From: Clostridia bacterium | Lineage (GTDB): Bacteria > Bacillota > Clostridia > Oscillospirales > CAG-272 | Assembly (NCBI GenBank): GCA_017621695.1 | Contig: JAGASP010000034.1 | Span: 1-46,195, forward strand | Direction of reading: 5' to 3' | DNA length: 46,195 nt | Part shown: positions 10,701 to 16,948 of the stretch, in pieces | Numbering within the stretch: position 1 is the stretch's first letter | Layout of the letters: every line of letters begins with the position of its first letter | Program-made: the position numbers and the translations under genes | The notes under the pieces: generated by a model | Seen by the model: only the letters and a program-made list of their open reading frames with translations | Databases searched by the model: none | Told to the model about the DNA's origin: nothing

Positions 10701-11277
10701 AACAACCATCATTCCTACGAATAAAATCTTTTTGAAGCCTCACGAGATCAAGGTCACGTTTGACGGAAAGCTGCACGGCCCCTCGGGAGACCAATTTACC
10801 ATTGAAGGTGACCTTCCCGAAGGCTACACCATCACCGACGTAACATTCTCGGCTCCTCAATGGGAAGCAGGCAGTTATAAATCCAACGTCGTAAGTTTCA
10901 AGGTTCTTGACCCCGACGGAAAGGATGTAACTATGGATTACGCAGATTTGATTATGCCGGAATCCGCGCTCCTGGAGATCATCCAATGTCCGCTTACCAT
11001 CAGATCCAGTAGCGCCACCATGGTTTACAACGGGTTGTCGCTGACCGCGAATAAAACTACCGGATTAGATAAAGACTGGTGGTATTCTGAAGGCATTCTT
11101 CCTTCGGGATTTACCATATCGCTGAAGATCACCGGTACAATCACCAAGGTAGGTGAAAAGGAAAATACCATTGAAGAAGTGATTATACGGAATGAAAAAG
11201 GCGAAAACATGACAGAACACTTTAAAATCACTTTGATTCCGGGCACTCTGACCATCACTCCTCCTCGCGTTGGCTGA
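4765..11277 (+). CDS. Giant YDG-repeat surface protein with one transglutaminase domain
   Basis: 2170 residues from ATG 4765; an in-frame GTG at 4753 is disfavoured because it lies in a hairpin. One hydrophobic segment (about residues 25-47) is read as a signal anchor. After a divergent N-terminal domain come about 17 YDG/MBG-like repeats (about 210-1690), each near 88 residues. They show KxYDGTPLT cores and the separator ITPRPI or TKRP, and several are degenerate (YDA, YDD, YNG). A transglutaminase module follows with an intact triad: Cys1908 (KGVCVHFAS), His1949 (GHAWTEV) and Asp1965 (IYIDATGS). Two further repeat-like domains close the protein, and the frame ends in tandem stops TGA TAA. 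There is no sortase signal. It lies 69 nt after the first surface-protein gene and shares its whole architecture, so the two are paralogs probably made and displayed together. The repeats may be the structural stalk or the cross-linking substrate (inference). Confidence 0.8.
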   Translation: MTYQAYVHKIKRIAVVFDAIRKRKVPILAFIAFLILLTSAFLFVNGMLIGDPSCEESIVYGQSLSCDSFVLFGDATYEYTSAENESWTDEMPRMPGEYLMRAVTVRSFGITSYSDPIPFTIEAYATEISAAGDRLPYGQKPEADIKLINGDKLQTVEFTYDNYDLNPTNVIPVAGSVRIIDKNGEDVTSAYALEFVPKTLEIIPRPLRVHISGAEKIYDGTPLTHTDWEIVAGSLLEGDEAILDFISAQTQVGLCENQANVTVINHELGENVSAYYDISLDVGNLVVTPRPITLKTHSGIHVYDAIVFSLNTYDIISEYGLPEGHTLHVDASTSLVDVASDIPNAFDAVRITLADGSDVTSNFDISYECGTLTVTKRPLLLQTESKDKVYDATALSAPHATPVNTGELLAGHTVEILQSAVVINAGLYENTVEEIRILSGSGDASKDVTHNYEVSYQYGSLEIHKRPVTLKGAGGEWMYDGLDHATTESGTVVSGSLVEGQTAKYTYTNSIRYVSASPTDNVFTALILNGEEDVTANYEISYEYDTLRITPRPITVQSDGRKVYDATPLTSQLPTVISELGLVDGDILAITTEGSITNAGSCENRILTATVTNEDGDITDSYEITYAVGTLTVDKREVSLRSDGEKMYDGTPLTSTAYTDLESVYPLVEGHYAVLTTDGSIINVGTATNRITGYHIYDASENDVIDNYAVNTVEGTLTVTPRPITVQMVSDQKIYDATELICRDVSVVSDLKLVGDHVLYVTSSSSITNVGKIDNECYDFVIRSADHQDQTGNYTVTFIAGTLEITPRHVHIITHSANKMYDGTALVEQGFDYLENPAADIYLPVNGHTLLVLSSAQVTTVTEGVIQNVFHTVDIRDDYGTSYLSNYIVTMDEGQLHITPRPIVVESMGAQKVYDDTPLTTTEYRIGGEGLVLDHILTIPEGGSASIRYVSESGTPNIFYSFDIVDGHGKSMMDNYTVTDKIWGTLTILKRTVVMQITDSRPVYNGEWQSSKTWELDLASPYDLVEGHIINVLSATEKIDAGEYINQFDRFEIMASDSRNVTDNYDLQWLEGTLTIQKRKVAIIPDGDSKIYDDEFFSHKNYHVFLDGEEYPYDFVLDHRLKVYTSLEIRYVKDSAPNEFYSYDVVSDGSGEILSRNYEIVILKEQSGLLEIKPRPIVIDIQDAEKMYDGTPLSQPEYLIPERTGYYLLVPKHYVASYDYPSYTNVGVYVNTFTNLIIMTQDDRDVTENYDIHMEDGQIVITKRPIKITTGSSEKYYDGTYLQDQSFVTDWNGMGDAQIPLVLDHAVLFEDSAAIKNVGTIPNEFYGVYIFSPATDEDVTDNYDLTFVWGTLTVKKREITVVTHGADQVYDGTPLSNPEFHIEGMGLAPGECFVPTVSTAIINANELDAAGNPIPVPNVFEEYEILNGSEPVDLENYDISFVYGDLVIYRRQVTIEISGRKSYDGLPMTTSVLQAIDLETPYNILPAHHIVFAINEMAVEVGTYDDALLEYLHILDENDQNMTSNYDISVQMDVAIEKAEIEITSSAEKMYDGTPLTCNEPQYKGFLHEEHEIILETYGSQTEVGSSPNKIISVVIRNILTGDDVTHNYNIIKVEGTLTVLDSTIYITSGSDEKEYDGTPLVNPSYEVEGSELPEGYRLIVTVTGSQTEIGESPNYFTYQILDADGNDVTDRMFVETTFGVLTVKEPQGTDISGGVATFIITMYSQLGGSYYVRDAFYGDYNGKSFDPAPRYTGGLVNPMMLTGLALQNEGFSGHIVKFKGGHYMVYNIVNGLATDTMAPTNISGNTYAYETIRGNAFQGILPDDLVEFERDYRAFVYDNYLQIPDNTKEVLLSLAAEAGLDPNSPNIISEVTAYIASSAEYSLDYAGWDYREDTVVEFLTEVKKGVCVHFASSATMMFRALGIPARYVTGAVPTAVAGEWADIEVIGHAWTEVYIDGLGWIYIDATGSGDSGELPETETTIIPTNKIFLKPHEIKVTFDGKLHGPSGDQFTIEGDLPEGYTITDVTFSAPQWEAGSYKSNVVSFKVLDPDGKDVTMDYADLIMPESALLEIIQCPLTIRSSSATMVYNGLSLTANKTTGLDKDWWYSEGILPSGFTISLKITGTITKVGEKENTIEEVIIRNEKGENMTEHFKITLIPGTLTITPPRVG

Positions 11278-11302
11278 TAACAGCAATTATGCAGCTTTTC
11301 CC

Positions 11303-11345
11303 GCCCCCTTCTGCACAAACGTGCGGAGGGGGGCATTGTTTATGC
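11303..11345 (+). terminator. Intrinsic terminator of the surface-protein operon
   Basis: The stem pairs 11303-11316 with 11321-11334 (left arm CCCCCTTCTGCAC, loop AAAC, right arm GTGCGGAGGGGGG, two G-T pairs, closed by an outer G-C). A T-rich stretch (CATTGTTTATGCTT) follows. It starts 26 nt after the stop codon of the giant surface protein. Confidence 0.85.
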
Positions 11346-11354
11346 TTACATGGC

Positions 11355-11383
11355 TTGACAAATATCGAAAAATAAGGTATAAT
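11355..11383 (+). promoter_or_regulatory. Consensus sigma-A promoter of the miaB operon
   Basis: TTGACA (11355-11360) and TATAAT (11378-11383) are separated by exactly 17 bp, a perfect vegetative promoter. It lies between the upstream terminator and the miaB start, with an expected leader of about 34 nt. It probably drives miaB, the YlbF-family gene, and possibly mutS and mutL. Confidence 0.92.
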
Positions 11384-11423
11384 GTAAGGTGCGAAATTAT
11401 GTACATCAAAGGATGATTACCAT

Positions 11424-12839
11424 ATGGCAAAGCAAATGATGATGCCTCCCGATGACCTTGCGTCACGGTGGGAATATACCAATAAAATAAGACTTTGGAA
11501 TCAGGAATGTGTTTCCCAACGTAAAGTTTTCGTGCAGACATTTGGTTGTCAGCAAAACGAGGCTGACAGTGAAAAATACCTCGGCATGGCCGTCAGCATG
11601 GGCTATAAGGCTACGGATACCCCTGATAATGCGGATCTTATCATTGTCAATACCTGTGCCATTCGTGAGCACGCTGAGAAAAAGGCTTTGTCCATCATTG
11701 GCCAGTATAAGCATATCAAAGCGAAAAACAAAGATCTCATCATCGGTGTCTGCGGATGCATGGTTGCCCAGGAGCACCGCAGGGAAGAGCTGAAAATGAA
11801 ATATCCTTACGTCACGTTTACGTTGGGTACGGCATCTCTTCACCATTTGCCGCGCGTGCTGTGGGAGGCAATTGAGTCCAAAAAGCGGCTCATTACCACC
11901 GACAGCGACGTAGACTTTACCGAGACCGTGGCCGAGGGTATGCCCGTCCGCCGAGGCTCGGATTACCGTGCATGGGTATCCATCATGTATGGCTGCAACA
12001 ATTTTTGTTCATACTGCATCGTACCCTACGTCCGCGGCCGTGAGCGCAGCCGTAAGAAGGAGGACATCATAGCCGAGGTCAAGGCTCTCGTGGCGGAAGG
12101 CTATAAGGACATCACCCTCCTCGGACAGAACGTCAATTCCTATGGCAAGGGAACAGATACCGACTTTGCTGATCTTCTGGCAGAGCTTGATACCGTTGAG
12201 GGAGACTTTTGGCTTCGTTTTATGACCAGCCACCCGAAGGACGCAAGCCACAAGCTCATTGACGTGATGGCGGGCGGCAAGCACATCGCGCACCAGTTCC
12301 ATTTGCCCCTGCAATCCGGTAACGATGCTGTATTGAAGGCTATGAACCGTCATTACGATATGAACAGATACATGGACAGCATCCACTATATGCGTGAAAA
12401 AATGCCGGGGATAACCGTTACCTCTGATATCATCGTAGGCTTCCCCGGAGAGACCGAAGATCAGTTTGAAGACACCTTGACAGCGCTCAAAGAAGTACAG
12501 TTTGATATGCTGTATTCCTTCATCTATTCTCCGCGTAAGGGTACGCCCGCAGCTGAGAAGGAACAGATTCCAGATACCGTCAAGGGGAATCGTTTTGACC
12601 GTCTCTTGGCTACGCAAAATGAGATTGCTAAGGAAAAAAATCTTTTGCTGCAAGATCAGATCTTGCGTGTCCTGTGCGACGGAGTCAGCAAGGGGGATCC
12701 CGGCGTTTACAGTGGGCGCACAGAAGGGAATAAGATCGTCTTTTTTAAGGGAACGCCCGACATGGTGGGACAGTTTGTCAACGTAAAAATCGACAAAACC
12801 GAAGCCTTCGCTCTTTGGGGCGAAATAGAAAAAACGTAA
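11424..12839 (+). CDS. miaB: tRNA-2-methylthio-N6-dimethylallyladenosine synthase MiaB
   Basis: 471 residues. This radical SAM methylthiotransferase converts i6A37 to ms2i6A37 in tRNAs reading UNN codons. The N-terminal methylthiotransferase domain shows the three auxiliary-cluster cysteines in FGCQQNEAD, NTCAIRE and GVCGCMVAQE. The radical SAM motif CxxxCxxC is CNNFCSYC, followed by the usual YVRGRERSR segment, and a TRAM-like domain ends the protein. ATG 11424 has AAAGGA about 10 nt upstream and a consensus promoter before it. The length fits the family. The neighbouring YlbF/RicA-family, mutS and mutL genes reproduce the Bacillus miaB(ymcB)-ymcA-mutS-mutL neighbourhood. A paralog such as MtaB or RimO is unlikely given the extended N-terminus and this synteny. 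Confidence 0.95.
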   Translation: MAKQMMMPPDDLASRWEYTNKIRLWNQECVSQRKVFVQTFGCQQNEADSEKYLGMAVSMGYKATDTPDNADLIIVNTCAIREHAEKKALSIIGQYKHIKAKNKDLIIGVCGCMVAQEHRREELKMKYPYVTFTLGTASLHHLPRVLWEAIESKKRLITTDSDVDFTETVAEGMPVRRGSDYRAWVSIMYGCNNFCSYCIVPYVRGRERSRKKEDIIAEVKALVAEGYKDITLLGQNVNSYGKGTDTDFADLLAELDTVEGDFWLRFMTSHPKDASHKLIDVMAGGKHIAHQFHLPLQSGNDAVLKAMNRHYDMNRYMDSIHYMREKMPGITVTSDIIVGFPGETEDQFEDTLTALKEVQFDMLYSFIYSPRKGTPAAEKEQIPDTVKGNRFDRLLATQNEIAKEKNLLLQDQILRVLCDGVSKGDPGVYSGRTEGNKIVFFKGTPDMVGQFVNVKIDKTEAFALWGEIEKT

Positions 12840-12882
12840 CGTCATCCTGAGGGAGGGCTCTGCCCAAGTCGAAGGATCTCAA
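12840..12882. repeat. Single copy of a widespread GTCATCCTGAG...CGAAGGATCTC interspersed element
   Basis: Just after the miaB stop the sequence reads GTCATCCTGAG, a GC-rich centre containing GGGCTCTGCCC, then AGTCGAAGGATCTC. From memory this matches a short interspersed element found in many bacterial genomes (complement GATCCTTCGACT...CTCAGGATGAC). Only one copy is seen in this window. It forms part of the spacer before the YlbF-family gene. Confidence 0.5.
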
Positions 12883-12913
12883 AAATATATGATACAAATA
12901 GGAGAATAAAATC

Positions 12914-13324
12914 ATGGAAAACAACAACATTGATACCAAAAACGTCTTTGAACTGGCCATCATCCTGGGCAAGGCCCTGAAGGAAGACCCTCGCCTCGTC
13001 AAAATGGAGGAGTGCCGCAAGGCTTACGAGGAAGATGCCGAGTTGTCCCAACTCATGGCAGAATACAATGTCCAGCAGAAGGCCATGGAGAACGTGACCA
13101 TGGGCGAGGACTTCGATCCCCAGCTCATCCAGAATATCCAGGACCGCATCAACGTTCTCTATGAGAAGATCACTGTCCATCCCGTGTTCGTGGAGTTGAA
13201 CAAGGCGCAGGAGGCTGTCAACGAGCTGATGAATGCCGTCAATAATACCATCACCTTTGCCATCACGGGAGAGATGCCCTCTAACTGCACCCACGATTGC
13301 TCTACCTGCGGTGGGTGCCACTGA
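12914..13324 (+). CDS. YlbF/YmcA (RicA/RicF) family protein with a Cys-rich tail
   Basis: 136 residues, mostly helical and charged, matching the YlbF/YmcA family (DUF964) in length and in the central LxxEYNxQQ-like region. In Bacillus, family members YmcA (RicA) and YlbF (RicF) form a complex with YaaT (RicT) that binds Fe-S clusters and affects RNase Y processing, competence, sporulation and biofilm formation. Its place between miaB and mutS matches that of Bacillus ymcA. The C-terminus is C-x3-C-x2-C-x2-C (Cys125, 129, 132, 135; CTHDCSTCGGCH), a plausible Fe-S or zinc ligand set. ATG 12914 has GGAG about 10 nt upstream. The family call is fairly firm; whether it is the RicA or RicF equivalent is open. 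Confidence 0.8.
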   Translation: MENNNIDTKNVFELAIILGKALKEDPRLVKMEECRKAYEEDAELSQLMAEYNVQQKAMENVTMGEDFDPQLIQNIQDRINVLYEKITVHPVFVELNKAQEAVNELMNAVNNTITFAITGEMPSNCTHDCSTCGGCH

Positions 13325-13457
13325 GTATCCTTCGGACACAGTGATATTCGCACGTGGTGCGAGTGAGATCCGCGCCGGGCGCGGGTGATATTCGTGCTTT
13401 GCACGAGTGAAATCTGCCTCTTTGAGGCAGGTGAAGGAATGTTTTGCTATGCAAACA
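13325..13457 (+). repeat. Tandem array of short hairpins with a GTGATAT-type linker
   Basis: Six consecutive small inverted repeats fill the gap before mutS. Stems and loops: GTATCC-TTC-GGACAC (13325-13339, one mismatch); TCGCAC-GTG-GTGCGA (13348-13362); CCGCGC-CGG-GCGCGG (13370-13384); TCGTGC-TTT-GCACGA (13392-13406); CTGCCTC-TTT-GAGGCAG (13414-13430); TGTTTTGC-TAT-GCAAACA (13440-13457, one bulge). Linkers are GTGATAT, GTGAGAT, GTGATAT, GTGAAAT and a longer GTGA-initial one. Unit length is 22 bp for three units and 24 for the next. Every loop is 3 nt. Stem sequences are unrelated yet complementary, so the structure rather than the sequence is kept. I cannot name an established family for it. 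Confidence 0.85.
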
Positions 13458-13489
13458 ATTGAATTTGATGTGAGAAAGAGGAACGTGTC

Positions 13490-16087
13490 ATGACACCCAT
13501 GATGCAGCAGTATTTTGAGATCAAAAATCAGTACAAGGATTTCCTTGTGTTCTACCGTCTCGGAGATTTCTACGAGATGTTCTTTGACGATGCCATCACC
13601 GCCTCCCGCGTGCTGGAGTTGACCCTCACGGGCAGAGATTGCGGCGAAGCCGAGCGTGCGCCCATGTGTGGCGTCCCCTTTCACTCGGCAGAGGGCTATA
13701 TCGGCAAGCTGATCGAGAAGGGCTTCAAGGTGGCCATCTGTGAGCAGGTGGAGGATCCCGCCACTGCAAAAGGGCTGGTCAGGCGCGAGGTCATCCGTGT
13801 TATCACCCCGGGTACGGTCATTGAATCGTCTCTCTTACCTGAGCAGAAAAACAACTATATCTGCTCCATGTACCTCTCGGAGATGTCCTTCGGCCTCTGC
13901 TTTGCCGATGTCTCCACGGCTCAGGTGCACGCCACCGTCATTGACGGAGACCGCATGGACGAGCATCTCATCAACGAGCTAGGTACCTATATGCCTCGCG
14001 AGGTCATCAGCAATCTTTCAACCAAGAAATTTTCAAATGCTGCTGAGTACATTACATCCCACGGCGGACTCATCACAGACAATCAAAGCGGCCGCTTCGA
14101 CTATACGATATGTGCCGCCCGCGTGTCAGCCCAGTTTGGTGAAAATCTCAAGGAAGGGATTCTTGAAAACAAACCCCTCGTTTCTGCTGTTGGCGCTCTG
14201 CTTGATTATCTGACCGAAACACAGAAGAACGATTTATCCTATATCAAAGAACTGTTGGTCTATGATGAAGGTCAATATCTGGAGCTTGACGTCAACACAA
14301 GACGCAATCTGGAGCTGACGGAAACCATGCGTACCAAGGAGAAAAAAGGATCGCTTCTTTGGGTATTGGATAAGACCAAAACTTCTTCGGGCGCTCGTAT
14401 GCTGCGCCGTTGGGTTGAGCATCCTCTGCTTGCACCGGACAAGATCATTCGCCGCCAGAATGCGGTAGAAGAGCTTTACAGCACCTTTATGATGCGAGAA
14501 GAGATCTCAGAGCTTCTCTCGCACGTGCTTGATCTGGAACGGCTCATCACCAAGATCGTTTACGGCACGGCAAACGCTAAGGATCTGCGCGCTGTATGGA
14601 GTACTGCAAGCGTTTTGCCCGAAATCAAGACGCTTTTGCAGAATGCAGAGTCAGACGAGCTGCGCCGTATTTATCAGGAGTTGGATTGCCTCACGGATAT
14701 TTGCGACGAGATCCATCGCGGCATTACCGAGGAACCTCCTTTTACTGTCCGCGACGGCGGCATGATCTCCGACGGCTACGATCCCGAGGTTGACCGTCTC
14801 CGCTCCATTATGAAAAACGGTCAATCCTGGGTTGAACAGGTTGCCGCTGAGGAAAAGGAGCGTACGGGCATCAAAACCCTCAAGATCAGCTATAATAAGG
14901 TGTTCGGCTACTATATCGAGGTATCCAAGTCCTTTATGAACATGGTGCCCGATACCTACATCAGAAAGCAGACCCTCGCAAATTGCGAGCGTTATATCAC
15001 AAGCGAACTCAAAGACATGGAGTCCACCATTCTGGGCGCTAAAGACAAGGTCTGTGCCTTGGAATACGAAATTTTCAACCGTATCCGCTCGTTTGTGGCA
15101 GAACGAAGCGAGCGTGTCCAGCACACCGCCGCGCTTCTGTCTGAGTTGGATGTGTACTGTAGCCTTGCTACCGTAGCCTCCCGCTATCAGTACGTTCGTC
15201 CTGAGATCACCGCCACCGATGTCATTGACATCCGTGACGGCCGTCACCCCGTGGTGGAGCGGTTCGTTAAGGATCTCTATTTCGTTCCCAACGACGTGTA
15301 TCTCAACACCAAGGACGACCGCCTCATGCTCATCACAGGCCCTAACATGGCGGGTAAATCTACCTATATGCGACAGGTAGCTCTTATTGTCCTGCTCGCC
15401 CAGATCGGCTCCTTTGTGCCTGCGTCGAGTGCCAGCATCGGTATCGTGGACAAAATGTTCACCCGCGTGGGCGCGTCCGACGACCTGGCCAGCGGTCAGT
15501 CCACCTTCATGTTGGAAATGAACGAGGTGGCCTACATCCTACGCAACGCCACCAAAAAGAGCCTCATCATCTACGATGAAGTGGGTCGCGGTACGTCCAC
15601 CTTTGACGGTATGTCCATCGCCCGCGCCATCGTGGAGTACACCGCCAGCCGCAAGATCGGCGCGCGTACCCTGTTTGCCACCCATTACCACGAGCTGACA
15701 AGCATGGAAGGGGAGTACGACGGTGTGGTGAATTATCACATCGCCGCCAAGAAGCGGGGAGATTCCATCACCTTCCTCCGCAAGATCGTCAAAGGCTCCA
15801 CCGATGACAGCTACGGTATCGAGGTTGCCAAGTTGGCAGGTCTTCCTAACGAGGTCATCAAGCGCGCCAAGGAGGTGCTGTCCATGGTGGAGGCTTCTTC
15901 CAAGGCCGTTCGTGATGCTGTGGATGGTGACGCTTCGACGAAGGCGAAAGAAGACGATGGCTTGCTTTCTATTGATGATATGATCAATGATCAGCTTCTC
16001 GAAGAGCTTCGACAGGTAGATCTCAATACGCTGTCGCCCTTTGAGTGTATGTCGCTCATGTTTGAGTGGAAAAAGAGGTACAGATAA
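13490..16087 (+). CDS. mutS: DNA mismatch repair protein MutS
   Basis: 865 residues, full length for MutS1. It recognises mispairs and short loops and recruits MutL. The N-terminal mismatch-binding motif is visible as FYRLGDFYEMF (Phe-x-Glu). The C-terminal ABC-type ATPase has Walker A GPNMAGKST, the Q/signature stretch DDLASGQSTFMLEM, Walker B LIIYDEVGRGTSTFDG and a switch histidine in LFATHYHEL. The last 60 residues hold a helix-turn-helix-like dimerisation tail. ATG 13490 follows AGAGG (13477-13481). The gene begins 33 nt after a tandem hairpin array, which forms its leader or intercistronic region. The last third of the gene is visibly richer in C/G-ending codons than the middle. Confidence 0.97.
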   Translation: MTPMMQQYFEIKNQYKDFLVFYRLGDFYEMFFDDAITASRVLELTLTGRDCGEAERAPMCGVPFHSAEGYIGKLIEKGFKVAICEQVEDPATAKGLVRREVIRVITPGTVIESSLLPEQKNNYICSMYLSEMSFGLCFADVSTAQVHATVIDGDRMDEHLINELGTYMPREVISNLSTKKFSNAAEYITSHGGLITDNQSGRFDYTICAARVSAQFGENLKEGILENKPLVSAVGALLDYLTETQKNDLSYIKELLVYDEGQYLELDVNTRRNLELTETMRTKEKKGSLLWVLDKTKTSSGARMLRRWVEHPLLAPDKIIRRQNAVEELYSTFMMREEISELLSHVLDLERLITKIVYGTANAKDLRAVWSTASVLPEIKTLLQNAESDELRRIYQELDCLTDICDEIHRGITEEPPFTVRDGGMISDGYDPEVDRLRSIMKNGQSWVEQVAAEEKERTGIKTLKISYNKVFGYYIEVSKSFMNMVPDTYIRKQTLANCERYITSELKDMESTILGAKDKVCALEYEIFNRIRSFVAERSERVQHTAALLSELDVYCSLATVASRYQYVRPEITATDVIDIRDGRHPVVERFVKDLYFVPNDVYLNTKDDRLMLITGPNMAGKSTYMRQVALIVLLAQIGSFVPASSASIGIVDKMFTRVGASDDLASGQSTFMLEMNEVAYILRNATKKSLIIYDEVGRGTSTFDGMSIARAIVEYTASRKIGARTLFATHYHELTSMEGEYDGVVNYHIAAKKRGDSITFLRKIVKGSTDDSYGIEVAKLAGLPNEVIKRAKEVLSMVEASSKAVRDAVDGDASTKAKEDDGLLSIDDMINDQLLEELRQVDLNTLSPFECMSLMFEWKKRYR

Positions 16088-16155
16088 TATAGGCAGCGAT
16101 TTTGTGCAATAAGTGATCATCTCGACTGCCATGACCGATGGTTAGGAGTGTAACA

Positions 16156-16851
16156 ATGCAACCGAAAATGGTAATATTTGATGTTGGGCGCACATTGCTT
16201 GATTATTCAGACTTTGATTCATTGAAAGGTGTCAGAGCCTTGATGCCATACATTTCAGAGAACCCTCATAATTTGACGGCAGAGGAAATAGACCAACGCA
16301 CCAATGAAATTTTTGCTCTTTTTGATGAAAGTCGCAAACAACTTTTCGAAGTTCCCGAAAAGACGATACTCACATTGGTATACGATGTTTTGGGATTGAA
16401 ATTTTCCATTTCTATTGACGAAATCGAGCGTATCATTTGGAGTGAGGATGTGGCCAAGGATCCAATTCCTCATGCAAACGAGCTTCTTCACAAACTATAT
16501 GAAATGGGAATACAAACGGCTGTTATATCCAACCTTGACTTCAGTGGTGATCTGCTCCGAAATACTCTTGACGAATTATTCCCCCATCACCACTTTGAGT
16601 TTGTCATCGCATCAAGTGATTACGGCGTGCGTAAACCGAATCATTATATTTTTGATGTCGGAATTACACGAAGCAATCTGCCGCCCACGGACATCTGGTA
16701 TGTTGGAGACAAAGTGAAAGTAGATGTAGAGGGCAGTCGAGCTGTGGGTATGACACCTGTTTTGTTTAAGTTTGAAAGGAACACATACGGTGAACTTCCC
16801 GAAGGATTGATCGTTATTGACGATCTGCTTGATCTGCTCAAACACATGTAA
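16156..16851 (+). CDS. HAD-superfamily hydrolase-like protein
   Basis: 231 residues from ATG 16156, which has GGAG 7 nt upstream; an in-frame ATG at 16138 lacks such a site. HAD motif I is IFDVGRTLLDY: the nucleophile Asp is present but the second Asp of DxD is Gly. Motif II is VISNLD, motif III includes RKPNHYIFD, and motif IV is YVGDKVKVDVEG. The sequence between motifs I and II is helical, as in C1-cap (subfamily I) enzymes such as YjjG-like phosphatases. The Gly substitution removes the usual acid/base of HAD phosphatases, so activity is uncertain. It lies between mutS and mutL on the same strand, with no obvious link to repair. It is more A/T-ending in codon use than mutL. Confidence 0.75.
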   Translation: MQPKMVIFDVGRTLLDYSDFDSLKGVRALMPYISENPHNLTAEEIDQRTNEIFALFDESRKQLFEVPEKTILTLVYDVLGLKFSISIDEIERIIWSEDVAKDPIPHANELLHKLYEMGIQTAVISNLDFSGDLLRNTLDELFPHHHFEFVIASSDYGVRKPNHYIFDVGITRSNLPPTDIWYVGDKVKVDVEGSRAVGMTPVLFKFERNTYGELPEGLIVIDDLLDLLKHM

Positions 16852-16948
16852 GAAGCGTTTATTGAAGAGACCAAGCACTATTTCGGCATGGTCGCTAAGA
16901 CCGAAGTCCGCCCCTCATTTTTCTCATTATTCAAGAAAGGAAAACGCC

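Noticed and set aside
13325-13460. CRISPR array
   Set aside because: The units are 22-24 bp in total, each is itself a hairpin, the linkers are 7 nt, and there are no spacer-length unique segments or cas genes.
16817-16948. N-terminal extension of MutL from an upstream ATG
   Set aside because: The extension overlaps the HAD gene and is not MutL-like. ATG 16949 has a good ribosome binding site and begins at the conserved MutL N-terminus.
16855-16948. Short protein-like open stretch between the HAD gene and mutL
   Set aside because: It follows a stop codon, has no start codon with a ribosome binding site, and runs into the mutL start in another frame.
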